The notes: generated by a model not told the origin, from the sequence alone. A DNA stretch of 64,000 nucleotides from Euleptes europaea (GCF_029931775.1 NC_079321.1:9764501-9828500); one strand, 5' to 3'. Counted from the first letter of the stretch, positions 37,803-49,037 are shown. Numbers and translations are program-made.

Positions 37803-38436
37803 TCCATGGAAGTTTTGCTAAGTCCCCGTTTTGTTTTGTTTTAAAAACCATACACACTGTTGCAGTAAAACAGGGGTTCGCGGGGGAGAAGAGGGAGACC
37901 CAAGATCGTTATCAAGAAAACAGTTTATTTGCAGCTGCTGACTCAGAGGCCCTAATGGGCAGAAATCTCTGATCTATACTGGGGAAGAGATATTTTTCCA
38001 AATTCAAGTTATGACGATACATCAACAGGTTATGCATATCTGATTGTATTGCAGACAGAAAGGCGACTCAGTACAGTTGCAGTTTCATCCAGTTTCTCCC
38101 ATCATTGTTTATCGTTCACCCGTGACACTCCATGACTCTTAGCCCAGTGACCCAGTGCACAGAGCAGGCTTGTAGCTAGGCAGAAATTCCTTCCCTGTCA
38201 GTCTGGAAGCCAATTTTTACCGGGAGATCTCTGGGGTACTGGCACAATGTGCGTCCAGAGGGCGGCAAAACCGTCCCTGCAGAAATGGCCCTTACTAGAC
38301 TCGACCCTGTTTTGCTGCAAAGCAACAGGGCTACCCTCCCGAAACTCTCTCCGTGGAAGTTTTGCTAACAGTCACAAAGAAAAAAGAAAGGCTAAGTCCC
38401 CGTTTTGCTTTAAAAAAACAACAACTATACACACAC
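37697..38436. repeat. Direct duplication (about 160 bp) around a 388-bp spacer
   Basis: 37697-37857 and 38247-38436 share aatgtgcatccagagggtgg-type sequence through ctgcagaaatggcccttact, gactcgaccctgttttgctg and gctaagtccccgttttg. The spacer 37858-38246 starts TG, ends CA and has AATAAA on the minus strand near 37923, so it may be an LTR-like fossil in minus orientation. I see no clear target duplication. Confidence 0.6.
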
Positions 38437-38479
38437 ACACAAAGGAGCCGCACGAAGAGCTCGAGCAACCGAGCTTTAA

Positions 38480-38728
38480 ACCCTCCGCAAAGTAGCCGAG
38501 GCGGGGGAGGGAGAGAGAGAGAGAAACCGGAAGCCAGAACGCGCGTGCCGCTCTAGCCCTTCCCCCTCTATCACCGCCTCCGCCCCCTTCCCATTCGCTT
38601 CCCTTCTGCCGTCCTGGCGGCTCGACGCTCTAGTCCCGAAGTGGGTGAGATCGCGCAGGCGCAGTGGGGCCCCCCCGCAATGTGGGGAGGGGGGGGAGAG
38701 GGTGGCCTGAGGCGGCCTCGTCCTGGCC
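38480..38728 (+). promoter_or_regulatory. CpG-rich promoter and 5' UTR of the zinc-finger gene
   Basis: CpG-dense region directly before the ATG at 38729, with an NRF-1-like cgcgcaggcgcag (about 38652-38664) and G-rich tracts. Transcription start not determinable. Confidence 0.6.
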
Positions 38729-39035
38729 ATGGCGGACAAGAGGGCGCCGCCGAGCCCCCCAGGTGAGCGCAGGAGGGGTGGGTGGGGGAGGAAGGGGGCC
38801 CGCGCGGCCTCGAGGAACGCCGTTCCCATAAAGCGCGCTGAAAGGGGGGCGGGGCGGGGGTCTGTATTCAAGTTCGGAGGCGCCGCTCCCGTGCTGTGCC
38901 TGTGGCGGCCTCCTTTCGTTCTCGTAGGGCTCCTTTAGATCCGTGGCGTTGCATCGTCGAAGGTCGCGTGGCTGCCTCTGAGCATGCGAAGAGGGCGCTT
39001 CCAATCACCGGCCAAGATCGAGGGGCAGGGGGTTC

Positions 39036-39079
<44 letters not shown>

Positions 39080-42000
39080 GCAGAAATAGAAAAGGGCGAG
39101 AGTCCAGTAGCACCTTAAAGACTAACAAGAATATTTTCTGGCAGGGTGTGAGCTTTCGGGAGCCACAGCTCACTTCTTCAGATCTGAAAGAGAAAAGGGC
39201 CAGAGTCCAGGAGCACCTTAAAGACTAACAAAAATATTTTCTGGCAGGGTGTGAGCTTTCGGGAGCCACAGCTCACTTCTTCAGATCTGAAAGAGAAAAG
39301 GGCCAGAGTCCAGGAGCACCTTAAAGACTAACAAAAATATTTTCTGGCAGGGTGTGAGCTTTCGGGAGCCACAGCTCACTTCTTCAGATACCTGAAGAAG
39401 TGAGCTATGGCTCACGAAAGCTCATACCCTGCCAGAAAATATTTCTGTTAGTCTTTAAGGTGCTCCTGGACTCTTGCTCTTTTCTACTACTGCAGACAGG
39501 CTAACACGGCTACCCACTGTGAATCATTTGGGCAGAAACGCACGGGAGGTTTTGCCTTGGATTTGCCTCTCTCTAAATGCACGTTTTCCCCAACCAAATT
39601 CTCACAACTCTCAAAAATAAGCCCCCCGTGCAGAGTTTTGACAATTCAGATGGGGGGAAATGTGCATTTAGAGGGCAGCCAATCCAAAGCAAAACCTCCT
39701 GTGCGTTTTCGCCCTTTCTCTCTCTGGCCATTTCTGCCTGGGAGGTTTTGCCTTGGATTTGCCGCCCTCTCAATGCACATTTTCCCCATCCAGATTCTCA
39801 AAACTCAACAATAAGCCCCCCCCCCCATGCAGAGTTTTAAGAATTCAGATGGGGAAAATGTGCATTGAGAGAGCTGCAAATCCAAGGGAAAACATCCCAG
39901 GCAGAAATGGCCCCTCTCTCTGTGTAGCGAAATAAAATGAAAGCGCTTACTGGCAGGTGCCGTTTATTTCCATATAAGCTTGCGAGAGTTGCAATTCACT
40001 TGCAATATCTGGAGAAGCCATTGTGGAGTGGCCAGACATAAGAGGGGCTGGGGAGGGTGGGCTTCTATTCCAGCCGAGTGTGGACCCCAGTAGCTCAGTG
40101 TAGAAGAAGACTTGGGCCATTTATGCACGGGAGGTTTTCCCTTGGATTTGCCACTCTCTAAATGCACATTTTCCCCATCCGGATTTTCAGAACTCTGCAC
40201 GGGGACTTATTTTCCAGTTTTCAGAATTCGGATGGGGAAAATGTGCATCTAGAGAACGGCAAATCCAAGGGCTCCTCCCGTGCATAAATGGCCTTTGTTT
40301 TTTTGTTTGTGTTAAGTGCTGTCAAGTCGCTTCCGACTCCTGGAGACCCTATGAATCAATGTCCTCCAAAACGTCCTATCCTTAACAGCCTTGCTCAGAT
40401 CTTGCAAATTGAGGGTGGTGGCTTCCTTTATAAAGTCAATCCATCTCCTGTTGGGTCTTCCTCTTTTCCTGCTGCCTTCAGCTTTCCCTAGCATGATTGT
40501 CTTTTCCATTGACTCTTGACTTATCATGTGATAAGACCAAAGTCACATTATGTTTGGTCATTTTAGCTTCTAGGATCAGTTCAGGCTTGATTTGATCTAT
40601 AACCCACTGATTTGTTTTTTTGGCAGTCCACGGTACCCCGCTTTTCTCTACCTTTAAGTAATCTCAAAATGGCTTACAGCTGTTTTTCCTTCCTCTGCCC
40701 ACAACAGACACCTTGTGAGGTAGGTGAGGCTGAGAGAGTTCGGAGAGAACTGTGACTAGCCCAAGGTCACCCAGCAGGCTTCATGTGGAGGAGTGGGGAA
40801 TCGAACCCCATTCTCCAGATTAGAGTCTGCCATTCGTGGAGGAGTGGAGAATCGAACCCTGCTCTCCAGATTAGAGTATGCCACTCTTAACCACTACACC
40901 ATGCAGTAAAAAGATATGTGTGGTTATTTACTTCCTTTATAGATCATCTTTCTTGCTTGAATCTCGAGGCAAATTAGGATGGATATAAAAAGCAAATCAG
41001 TCAGACAGGGATAATCCTCAATAAGACAATAAAGGCAGGGGTGCCTTTGGCCATGCAAAGAGGGCACTTTCATTGCCACTAGCAGGTAACTGTGTGCTAG
41101 GGTGGTGTTCAGAGTGTTGGAGTAGGATCTGGGAGATCCAGGTTCGAATCCTCGCTCTGCCATGCCAGCTTGCTGGGTATCCTTGGGCTGGTCACACCCT
41201 CTTAGTCTCCCCTACCTGAAAATCTTAATAATAATAATAATAATTGTTTATTTATATTCCACCCTCCCTTTGCCAAACAACTCTAAAATACACTCTAATG
41301 CAGGGGTGTCAAACTGGGCTGGATATGACATAAATGTCATTTGGTCGGGCTGGGCCATGCCTCTCCAGCCCATAAGAACATAAGAAAAGCCCTGCTGGAG
41401 CAGACCAAGGCCCACCAAGTCCAGCAGTCTGCTCACACAGTGGCCAACCAGGTGCCCAGATCAGGACTGGAGGGAGTGGCTGCTTCGGCTGGTTTGCGCG
41501 CCGGACAAGAGCTCTCAAGGGGCTGGATCCGGCCCATAGGCCTTATGTTTGACACCCCTGCTCTAATGTAATGGCGCTTTAACGTCTGTCAACCCCCAAT
41601 AATGAAATGTCCAGTTTGTATTTCAGACAGCATGGGGGAAATAATGACTAGCCCAGCATGAGTAAAACAAAGGAGGAGGCTGGGGGAAGAGTATGGAAAA
41701 AGAAGCAAGGGAGAGGGGAGCGCAACAATCCAGACCAGTAGATAGAATGCCACAGATGTAAACTCCAACCGTGTACATGTGTTCACATGGAAGCCCACAA
41801 ACAGGCTCATGCCTCAAGATAAGGCTTAATCGGTCTCTGATCCTGTTTTAGAGTTAACTAGATGGTAGAAAAAGGGCTGTGGGTTCTCTAGCTCAGGGCT
41901 CAACAAATCCTGGGCACCAGGGTGCCGTGGCACCTAGAAATTGAATTGTGACATCTAGTATTTTCAGCAGTCATTTACTATTAGGTGCCTCTTGGTGATC

Positions 42001-45000
42001 CTCAGTAGAAGTACAAAGCTTATTTAGGTGAGGGATTGAAGTTAGCTTTTGTTGTGATGACAACCAGGGTTACGTCATATTTACAACATTTTTTGGTTAC
42101 GGCTTTAAAAGAAATGACAAGAAACGGGCGAGTTTAGGATTAGATTTTGTGGCAGCAATAGTGGTTAAATAGTGGGTCAGCGTGGTGTAGTTGTTAAAAG
42201 TAGTGGTTTGGAGCGGTGGAGTCTGATCTGGAGAACCAGGTTTGATTCCCCACTCCTCCACATGACGGTGAAGGCTGTTCAAAGGTGGAATGCTCTGCCT
42301 CGGGGCGGGGGGGGGGGGGCGGTGCGGTGGAGTCCCTGTCTTTGGAGGTCTTTAAGCAAAGGTTGGATGGCCATCTGTCGGGAGCGCTTTGATTGTGGGA
42401 TCCTGCATGGCAGGGGGTTGGACTGGATGGCCCTTGTGGTCTCTTCCAACCTTGTGTGATTTTGTGAACCTGGGACCTTCTGCATGCCAAGCAGATGCTC
42501 TACCACTGACCCACGGCCCCTTCCCATAAGAAGCTGCCTTATACTGAATCAGACCCTTGGTCCATCAAATCCAGTATTGTCTACTCTGACCGGCAGCAGC
42601 TCTCCAGGGTCTCAGGCAGAGGTCTTCCACATTACCGACTTGCCTAGTCCCTTTAACTGGAGATGCCGGGGATTGAACCTGGGATCTTCTGCATGCCATG
42701 CAGATGCTCTGCTGCTGAGCCATGGCCCCTCCCCACACTCCTGGCACGGAGCTGCAACAAGGTGCACAGAGCCTCAGCAAGGTTTTGCTTCATGCTCTTG
42801 GCGATAGCCTTGCCTTGCTGGTGGCCCAGCTGTCTCCATCACCGGGGAAAGTGGGTGAGGTGAGGAGGACGCCAGGCCGTGTTAGGGTTGCCAGCCTCCA
42901 TGGGGCACCTGGAGATCTCCCAGAATTAGAACTGATCTCCAGACAACAGAGATCAGTTCCCCTGGAGAACATGGCCACTTTGGGTTGCATTACTGAGCCC
43001 TGACCTAGATGGCCCAGGCTAGCCTGACCTCGTTGGATCACAGAAGCTAAGCAGTGTCGGCCCTGTCTAGTAATTGGATGGGAGACCAACAAGGAATGCT
43101 AGGGCCGCTATGCAGAGGAAGGCAGTGGCTAACCACCTCTGTAAGACAGTTGCCTTGAAAATCCTACAGGGTGGCCATAAGTTGGTATCAGCCAGCAACT
43201 TCTTGGCCAGGTTTGAAGTGCTGACAACAGCCCTTTCAGACTCCCAATCGGCAAGGTGTGGTTCGTTTAATAATAAGGTCAAGAGCTCTTCTTTGCCAAA
43301 GCCTTATCTCTCCGGCCTTTGGTTCTTCCATGGGAAAGTTGCACTCACAACACGCACAGCTCCTCTCATTAGTTTTGTAAAACAAAATTTATTTTTAAGA
43401 AGATAAAGAAAACTCTCTCAATTCATAACAGTCAAATAAAACCACCCTACTCACTAGTGAAGGCCATCAGAAGAGGGAAAAAACGTGCTGTCCCTAGGAT
43501 GAGGCTAATGCCTTAAAGAAAAACAACCCCCACCGATCAAGGTCGAACACTTAATCACTCTCAGCAGAGCAACTTCCAGTCTTAAAGCCAGACACATGTT
43601 ACTTCCATACAGGCCCTTCCGTACAGACACACACACACACACACACATAACCCACTGAGGTTCTGCCCCGTCCCCAAAACCAACCCTCCCCGGGCTCCAC
43701 CCGCAAGTCTCCAGGAATTTCCCAACCTGGACCTGACAACCCTCAGCCATGTGGTTGCAGGGATGGCCTCGGGCCTCTGTTGCAAGATCCTGGCTAAGAG
43801 CATCCTTTTGAGGCTTAGAGGTTTGTTAACTGGACACCAAGTTCTATGAGGAACGCTTGAAGGAGCCGGGTATGTTTAGCCTGAAGAGGAGAAGACTGAG
43901 AGGGGATATGATAACCATCTTCAAGTACTTGAAGGGCTGTCATATAGAGGAGGTTGCCAAGTTTTCTTCTGTTGCCCCAGAAGATCAAACCAGAACCACA
44001 GGTTAAATCAAAAGAGTTTCCATCTAGACATTAGGTAGACTGAGCAGTTCCTCAGTGGAACAGGTTTCCTTGGGAGGTGGTAAACCTTCCCTGGAAGTTT
44101 TTAAGCAGAGGCTAGATGGCCATCTGTCAGCAATGCTTATTCTATGACTTTAAGCAGATCATGAGAGGGAGGGCATCTTGGCCATTTTCTGGGCATGGAA
44201 TAGGGTCACTGGGGGCGTGGGGGGGTAGTTGTGAATTTCCTGCATGTGCAGGGGGTTGGACTAGAGGACCCTGGTGGTCCCTTCCAACTCTATGATTCTG
44301 TGATTCTTACTGTGGTGTGAAATAACAGCTCCTGCATGCCCCATTGTATATTTTCCATTTTTAGAGGGGAACCCCCACAAATTTCTTTTGTATCTTCTGC
44401 AGAGCCTGAAGTGTATGAGATTTTACTGCCTATTACTGTCTTCGAGTTGAGTGACGATGAGTTTTTGAAAAGCGAAGATGATGGTCTAACAGCTTTGGAG
44501 GAAAATTCATTCCGACTTCCTTCTGGGAAAGCTGAGATTGTAAGTGAGGGCAGAGGAGCAGAGGGTGCCGGTGAAGAGCATTTGAATGAAGGCGCCCTAA
44601 GAGTGAAGCACAGAGAGAAACAAGCTACACCAGTTAAAGTGACGAAAAGCAAGGAATGTGATGAAGAAGTACCTCATACATGCGAAGACTTACACGTGGC
44701 TTCATTTCAGAATGTACTGGATCATTCAGAGCCTGGTCAGAACAGGGTCACGAGCTTCTTTGACCCCACGATGCACTACAGAACCGAAAAAGAGGATGTG
44801 AAGATCAGAGACTTTGGGGGCGATCACAGCCATGGCCAAAGGATGCTGGCCTCTCTGAATACCCTGAATGAAGGAAAGAATAATGTGACAAACAGGGTAA
44901 TAAATGTGGCAACAACAGTTTCACAGGAGACGGATCCTCCTGCAAAAAAAGTTGTTCGGGAGAGCCTGCCAGAGCTTCCTGCTGTGGATCTGGACAGAAG

Positions 45001-47999
45001 TGTTAATTGTGAAGGTAACTCTTTTCCAGATGTAAATAAAAATTGATACTTTGCTGATAAATCCGCACGTCATCCGCACAGAGGAGGCTCCCCCACGTGC
45101 ACAATAATGCCTTCTGCAGAATTTAAGCAGCCAAGAAACTTAGCTACAATCCACAGCAGGCGGGATTTAAATCTGGTATCCCAGCCTCTGAGCCCCATGG
45201 CGCAGAGTGGTAAGCTGCAGTACTGCAGTCCAAGCTTTGTTCACTACCTGAGTTTGATCCCGACTGAAGTTGGTTTCAGGTAGCCAGCTCAAGGTTGACT
45301 TAGCCTTCCAGCCTTCCGAGGTCGGTCAAATGAGTACCCAGCTTGCTGGGGGTAAAGGGAAGATGACTGGGAAAGGCACTGGCAAACCACCCCGTAAACA
45401 AAGTCTGCCTAGTAAATGTCGGGATGTGATGTCACCCCAGGGGTTAGGAATGACCCGGTGCTTGCACAGGGGACCTTTACCTTTTAAATGTTGCTAAATC
45501 ACAGTCTCTAAGCCTTTGGTCTGTGATTTAGCAACACTTAGATCTGTCAAATTTCGAACCTTTCCCTGGGCTGCTGTTACAAGCCATAGCTCTGACGTGG
45601 ATGGCCCAGTCTTATCAGATCTCGGAAGCTAAGCAGAGTCGTCCTCTGATCCCAGAGAGAATAGGTATGCATCATGACTAGTAGCCATTTTGACTAGTTG
45701 CTGAGAATAGCCCTCTCCTCCATGATCATGTCCACCTACTATGACTTACTATGATTTATGAGATGACTTACTATGCATGTAGTGCTTCATTTAAAAAAAA
45801 AAGATTCTAAGAGGTTATGTGGACTATATAAATATGTTCTCTCTCTCCCTTCAAGGTGCTGGCCCTTTGGAGACTGGGCATAATGAAACTGGCAAGAGAC
45901 CTAGAAAGAGCAGTGCACTCAATGAGGAAACTCACCAGGGCAACAACTCCGAACAGTCTCCAAATGTTGCTGATGAAACTGAACAAGGCCCCTCATCTTT
46001 TGTAAATGGCAATTGCTTTCTGGGAGGTTTTCCAGAAGATGCTGAAAGTTTAGCGAGGGATGGTCGCACTAATCCTGAGCCAGATAGTGTTGGAGGCTTT
46101 GTTCCACCTGAACTGACTGACTGTCCAGAAAGGCATGACGCGCGACAAAACATGCACGACTCTAACGAAAGTGCAGAGAGTGACCAACAGTTGCTGAAGG
46201 AGGCATCGCTGCTATGCAACAAACCCAACACCAGCACTTCACTGACGCCCACAAAGAAGCACGCAAAAACGACAGGTGGTTGGAAATGCTCGCTTTGCAG
46301 TTTTGAAGGTACATCTTTTGTTCGTCTAAAAAAACACTTTTATATCATGCATAAGAATAAAAAGAATCGCAAAATTATCCAGAGATCATTCCTTGTCTGT
46401 TCCGGACACTGCCGTAAGTTTATAAAGAAAAGAAAAGTGCTGAAGAAGGGAAGGACGGGTAGCGGCGATCCTGGAGAAGATAGGCGGGGAAAGGGTAAAC
46501 CAGCTAAGCAAAGGAAGAAAACGAAAAGTAAGTACGAGAAATTCTTCAGCATAATGAAGAAAGTGCCCGAGCCTTCGAAAAGCTTCTGCTGTAAAATATG
46601 TTCCTTCATTTTCTCAGATCCGAAAGATTTTGCACAACATACGAAAGAACATGCCAACAGACCACCTTATCAGTGTCCTCAGTGTGCATACACCTCCGAT
46701 AACCATTCGTATTTTCTGAACCATTTATACTGGCACGCCGGCAGCGAGCTATACCAGTGCCGCTTCTGCGAGTTTCTTTCTCGTCATTTTAGCAGCATGG
46801 TCAAGCACACCTACCTCCACACAGAGGGGAAAACTCCTAGCCCGGACATCTTGGAGTGGAAAAAAACAGGCCGCTTTCAAGGCACATATATTTGTGATCA
46901 GTGCGGCTTGGTGTTTCACAAAGAAGATCACTTAGTATACCACAAGGCCGTCCACTCGCAAGTTCAGCCGAGCGAGAACGTAACCTGCAATGACCAACAA
47001 TCCGGAGGGGATACGGAGTTGCCCGAAGCGCAGTCTACTGGCGGACCATCTGTTAAGCTGTTCAAATGCCTGCAGTGCGCCTACATAACTTCCTCGTTCA
47101 GCAACCTATGCATCCATTTTGTTACCCACACCGGCGAGAAACCCTTCAAATGCCTCGACTGCAGCAAGGCGTTCCGAAACTCCAGCAACCTGAAGCGACA
47201 CCGCTTGCTGCATGTCCGGAACCGCCACAGATGCAGCAGGTGCCTTTTCATATGCGGCTCCGCAGAGGACCTTAAGTTGCACGAGGAGACCTGCAAGGAC
47301 AAGAGTCCTGCCAGCAAAAGACCCCGCCCCTCCACTTTAAAGTGTGAGAGCTCCAGGGAACAAACAAACGGGGAGGAAACAAAGAGCAGCACTCCATCAT
47401 GGGGGAGCCAGACACGCTCTTACATGTGTGAGCACTGTGATTATTCTACCTACACGTTAGACAACCTAAAGATTCACACAAGAATTCACACAGGGGAAAA
47501 GCCGTATGCTTGCGATGTGTGCCAGAAGAAGTTTCGGACCTCGAGTAATCTGAAGCGTCACACATTGGTGCATGAGAAACGGGAGTTCAACTGCAGCAGC
47601 TGTGACTATTCAACCAGCACCTGGCAGTCCTTTAAGCAACACGCGGCTTCACACAGGAAAGCAGACTTTCAGTGCGAAAAATGCAGCTACTCAACTGTCA
47701 GAAAGGAAAACCTGAAGATTCACTTCCGAATACACACAGGTGAGAAACCCTACAGGTGTCCTCATTGCAGCCGCTCCTTTCGTACGCCTGGCCACTTAAA
47801 GAAACACTTGCCCACCCATGTGAAGCTGCAGTGCGACAAATGTGATTTTTCTACCCTAGACGAGCATGCTCTGCAGAAGCATGCCAAGACTCACAAGGAG
47901 CATTCTAATAATGTTTACAAATGCAATAAGTGCAGGCTCACATTCTCTATGTTTCACATCTTTAAGGCACACAAGAAAAAGCATAATCTGAAAAAATGA
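38729..47999 (+). CDS. Multi-zinc-finger (C2H2) protein, three coding exons, 929 residues
   Basis: Presumed nuclear DNA-binding protein; target and partners unknown. Exons: 38729-38762 (MADKRAPPSPP, donor ag|gtgagc), 44403-45014, 45856-47999 (TGA 47997-47999). Phases fit (34+612+2144 nt = 930 codons). Residues 12 to about 355 are acidic and low in predicted structure (SDDEFLKSEDDG near the start of exon 2), a candidate regulatory region without a KRAB, BTB or SCAN domain that I can see. Fifteen fingers run from about residue 358 to the C-terminus; fourteen are C2H2 and the eighth has C as the last ligand (HRCSRC to HEETC). Several linkers are TGEKP-type, and many fingers have the C-x-x-C-x-(Y/F)-S-T style known from REST, ZFP64 and ZFY. 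A basic stretch (KKRKVLKKGR) follows finger 1. I do not recognise the orthologue. Confidence 0.9.
39032..39077. repeat. CT dinucleotide repeat
   Basis: Uninterrupted TC units in intron 1 of the zinc-finger gene, immediately left of a foldback array. Confidence 0.95.
39081..39521. repeat. Foldback element with its left arm in three tandem 103-bp copies
   Basis: The unit containing agtccaggagcaccttaaag and gagctttcgggagccacagc starts at about 39101, 39204 and 39307 (period 103). The third copy meets the inverted arm at ttcagatacctgaagaagtg, followed by the outer tail gacaggctaacacggctacc. Confidence 0.9.
39531..39713. mobile_element. Palindromic MITE, copy 1
   Basis: gggcagaaacgcacgggagg at the left and its near-complement (cctcctgtgcgttttcgccc) at the right. 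Internal arms share aaatgcacgttttccccaac against its complement. Interior aaaaataagccccccgtgca. Confidence 0.75.
39728..39918. mobile_element. Palindromic MITE, copy 2
   Basis: Left ggccatttctgcctgggagg, right cccaggcagaaatggcc. The interior has the C-run in aataagccccccccccatgc. Nearly adjacent to copy 1. Confidence 0.75.
40117..40300. mobile_element. Palindromic MITE, copy 3
   Basis: Left ggccatttatgcacgggagg and right cctcccgtgcataaatggcc are near-exact inverted ends. Arms share aaatgcacattttccccatc against its complement. Confidence 0.8.
40310..40635 (-). mobile_element. Bov-B (RTE) LINE, ORF2 C-terminus and tail
   Basis: The tail gtgctgtcaagtcgcttccg is at the left. The minus frame 40527-40312 encodes KRGRPNRRWIDFIKEAT and KDRTFWRTLIHRVSRSRKRL, the RTE C-terminus. 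Confidence 0.88.
40645..40902 (-). repeat. tRNA-derived SINE (GTGGTTAAGAG family)
   Basis: tgtgactagcccaaggtcac, aggagtggggaatcgaaccc (twice), ttaaccactacaccatgcag. Minus orientation. Confidence 0.82.
41093..41225 (+). repeat. tRNA-derived SINE, short
   Basis: gggagatccaggttcgaatc has a canonical B box. ttgctgggtatccttgggct is the shared body. Ends in an AAT repeat (41225-41245). Confidence 0.7.
41301..41560. mobile_element. hAT-like MITE with a nested CR1 fragment
   Basis: Left caggggtgtcaaactgggct and right atgtttgacacccctg, with exact 8-bp target duplications ctctaatg (41293-41300, 41561-41568). 41371-41455 is a CR1 3' fragment (ataagaacataagaaaagcc). Confidence 0.85.
41590..42170. other. 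Intron 1 of the zinc-finger gene, nothing recognised
   Basis: No repeat or coding signature that I can name. Confidence 0.35.
42175..42265 (+). repeat. tRNA-derived SINE head
   Basis: cagcgtggtgtagttgttaa, caggtttgattccccactcc. It ends abruptly at a CR1 fragment. Confidence 0.75.
42268..42470 (+). mobile_element. CR1 LINE 3' end
   Basis: caaaggtggaatgctctgcc, ggttggatggccatctgtcg, agggggttggactggatggc. Contains a G run at 42308-42319. Confidence 0.75.
42470..42736 (-). repeat. Two overlapping tRNA-Ala SINEs
   Basis: 42470-42520 is a head fragment (ctctaccactgacccacggc). 42521-42736 is a nearly full copy (gaagctgccttatactgaat to ctgctgctgagccatggccc). Both minus. Confidence 0.8.
42894..42985. 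repeat. GGTTGCCA MITE fragment
   Basis: agggttgccagcctccatgg and gatcagttcccctggagaac. The right end is missing. Confidence 0.65.
43003..43192 (+). repeat. 5S rRNA-derived SINE
   Basis: ggcccaggctagcctgacct, cagaagctaagcagtgtcgg, attggatgggagaccaacaa, then the tail gtggccataagttgg. Confidence 0.88.
43193..43840. other. Intron 1 of the zinc-finger gene, mostly unassigned
   Basis: Contains a CA repeat at 43626-43648 and fragments resembling GGTTGCCA-MITE text (ctccaggaatttcccaacct). No gene. Confidence 0.4.
43843..44309 (+). mobile_element. CR1 LINE, ORF2 C-terminus and 3' end
   Basis: tatgaggaacgcttgaagga, gatatgataaccatcttcaa, gatggccatctgtcagcaat, tccaactctatgattctgtg. Ends about 90 bp before exon 2 of the zinc-finger gene. 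Confidence 0.88.
45195..45487 (+). repeat. Sauria-like tRNA-derived SINE with Bov-B-like tail
   Basis: ccatggcgcagagtggtaag, gagtttgatcccgactgaag (B box), cttccgaggtcggtcaaatg, tail gaatgacccggtgcttgcac. Same family as 55007-55305. Confidence 0.82.
45596..45735. repeat. 5S SINE head joined to a CR1 fragment
   Basis: 45596-45640 has cagatctcggaagctaagca (5S, plus orientation). From about 45646 it becomes CR1 3' UTR text (agagaataggtatgcatcat), minus orientation. Confidence 0.75.
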
Positions 48000-49035
48000 A
48001 ACGATAAAAAGACTAGTCGCTTGGATCGAGAAAGCCAGTGATTCGTCCTGAACGTGTCGTTTATGCATACATTCTTCGAAGAAATATCCAGTGTTTTGCT
48101 TTGCCCAAAAGCCCGCCTGAATTAACAGCCAGGATCTTGCACGTTCTTAGAACCCACAAGATACAAGATGGGACTCGTGAGACATTTACAGGGGGGGGAG
48201 ATCCCTCCTACCCCTGCAGGGCCTCACATCTTCCTATTTATTTTTGCCTCCTGCTGCTGTTTGTCCCCCACCCTCCATCTCAATCCTTCCTGCTGCACCT
48301 TTCATCGCCGTTGCCTCTCTTCCCCAGCTTCTTGTATCCTTCACCGCCTCTCCTCCTCGCTCATTCTCCCACTGCTGCCATGGCGTCTTTCTTTCGTTTG
48401 CTTGCCTGTTGCCACCTCTTTCCTTCTCACGCTTGTTTTGCAGCTGCCTCTTCCCCTCGCTGGCAGGCCTGGCCAGCGGCTGGCCTGCTACCTTCTCCTG
48501 GCTCGCCATGATTGCCTTCTATCAGCACTCCACCCCCATCTTGTTCCTCTTCTCCCAGTAGTGGCTATGGCCGCCTGCAACAATGTTTGTGGGGTTCCTG
48601 TGCAGCCCTCAGAATTATTTCTGTGATCTCCTGACATAGCAGATAAAGAAGGTGGGTTTTTGGAAGGAAAAAAAAAACACCTCCCAATTATTATTTAGAT
48701 TCTTCTGTAAAACCAGGAGTTCCCTTAGGCTTGTAGAAAAATGTCTCTTGTGTGTACATGTCCCCATTCTTTGGGTTTTTCAATCCGCACGGAGGGCAAG
48801 TTCAGAATTAGATCTGTATAACTCTACAAAAGTTGGGTCAGCCAAACCTTTGAACTGTGTTGAACTAACTTGTTTTCATATTAAGCTGGTTATAGTGTTA
48901 ACTTACAGCCTGCCTTCCAAAAACATGACAGCATGCTGGAGCTGTTCATTGAAACAAAGAGAAAGTACGCAAGGCACCCCTTTCTCCGTTGGAGGGAGGC
49001 CACAGATTGAAATTATTATACAACTATCCTTAAGC
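48000..49035 (+). other. Downstream of the zinc-finger ORF: 3' UTR or intergenic
   Basis: The pyrimidine-rich block 48230-48540 gives spurious overlapping ORFs rich in L, S and P. I found no AATAAA in the first kilobase; the nearest plus-strand signal I noted is at 50105-50110, beyond a transposon insertion. Confidence 0.4.
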
Positions 49036-49037
49036 TA

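Noticed and set aside
38868-39228. ORFs across the CT repeat (SLSLSLSL and RERERERE)
   Set aside because: Direct translation of a dinucleotide repeat in an intron.
44336-45046. A separate 236-residue gene
   Set aside because: Only 44403-45014 is exonic. It joins in phase to 38729-38762 and 45856-47999 as exon 2 of the zinc-finger gene.
48168-48626. Overlapping ORFs of 90-157 residues after the zinc-finger stop codon
   Set aside because: Pyrimidine-rich low-complexity sequence gives Leu/Ser/Pro-rich frames on one strand and a charged frame on the other. No conserved pattern.
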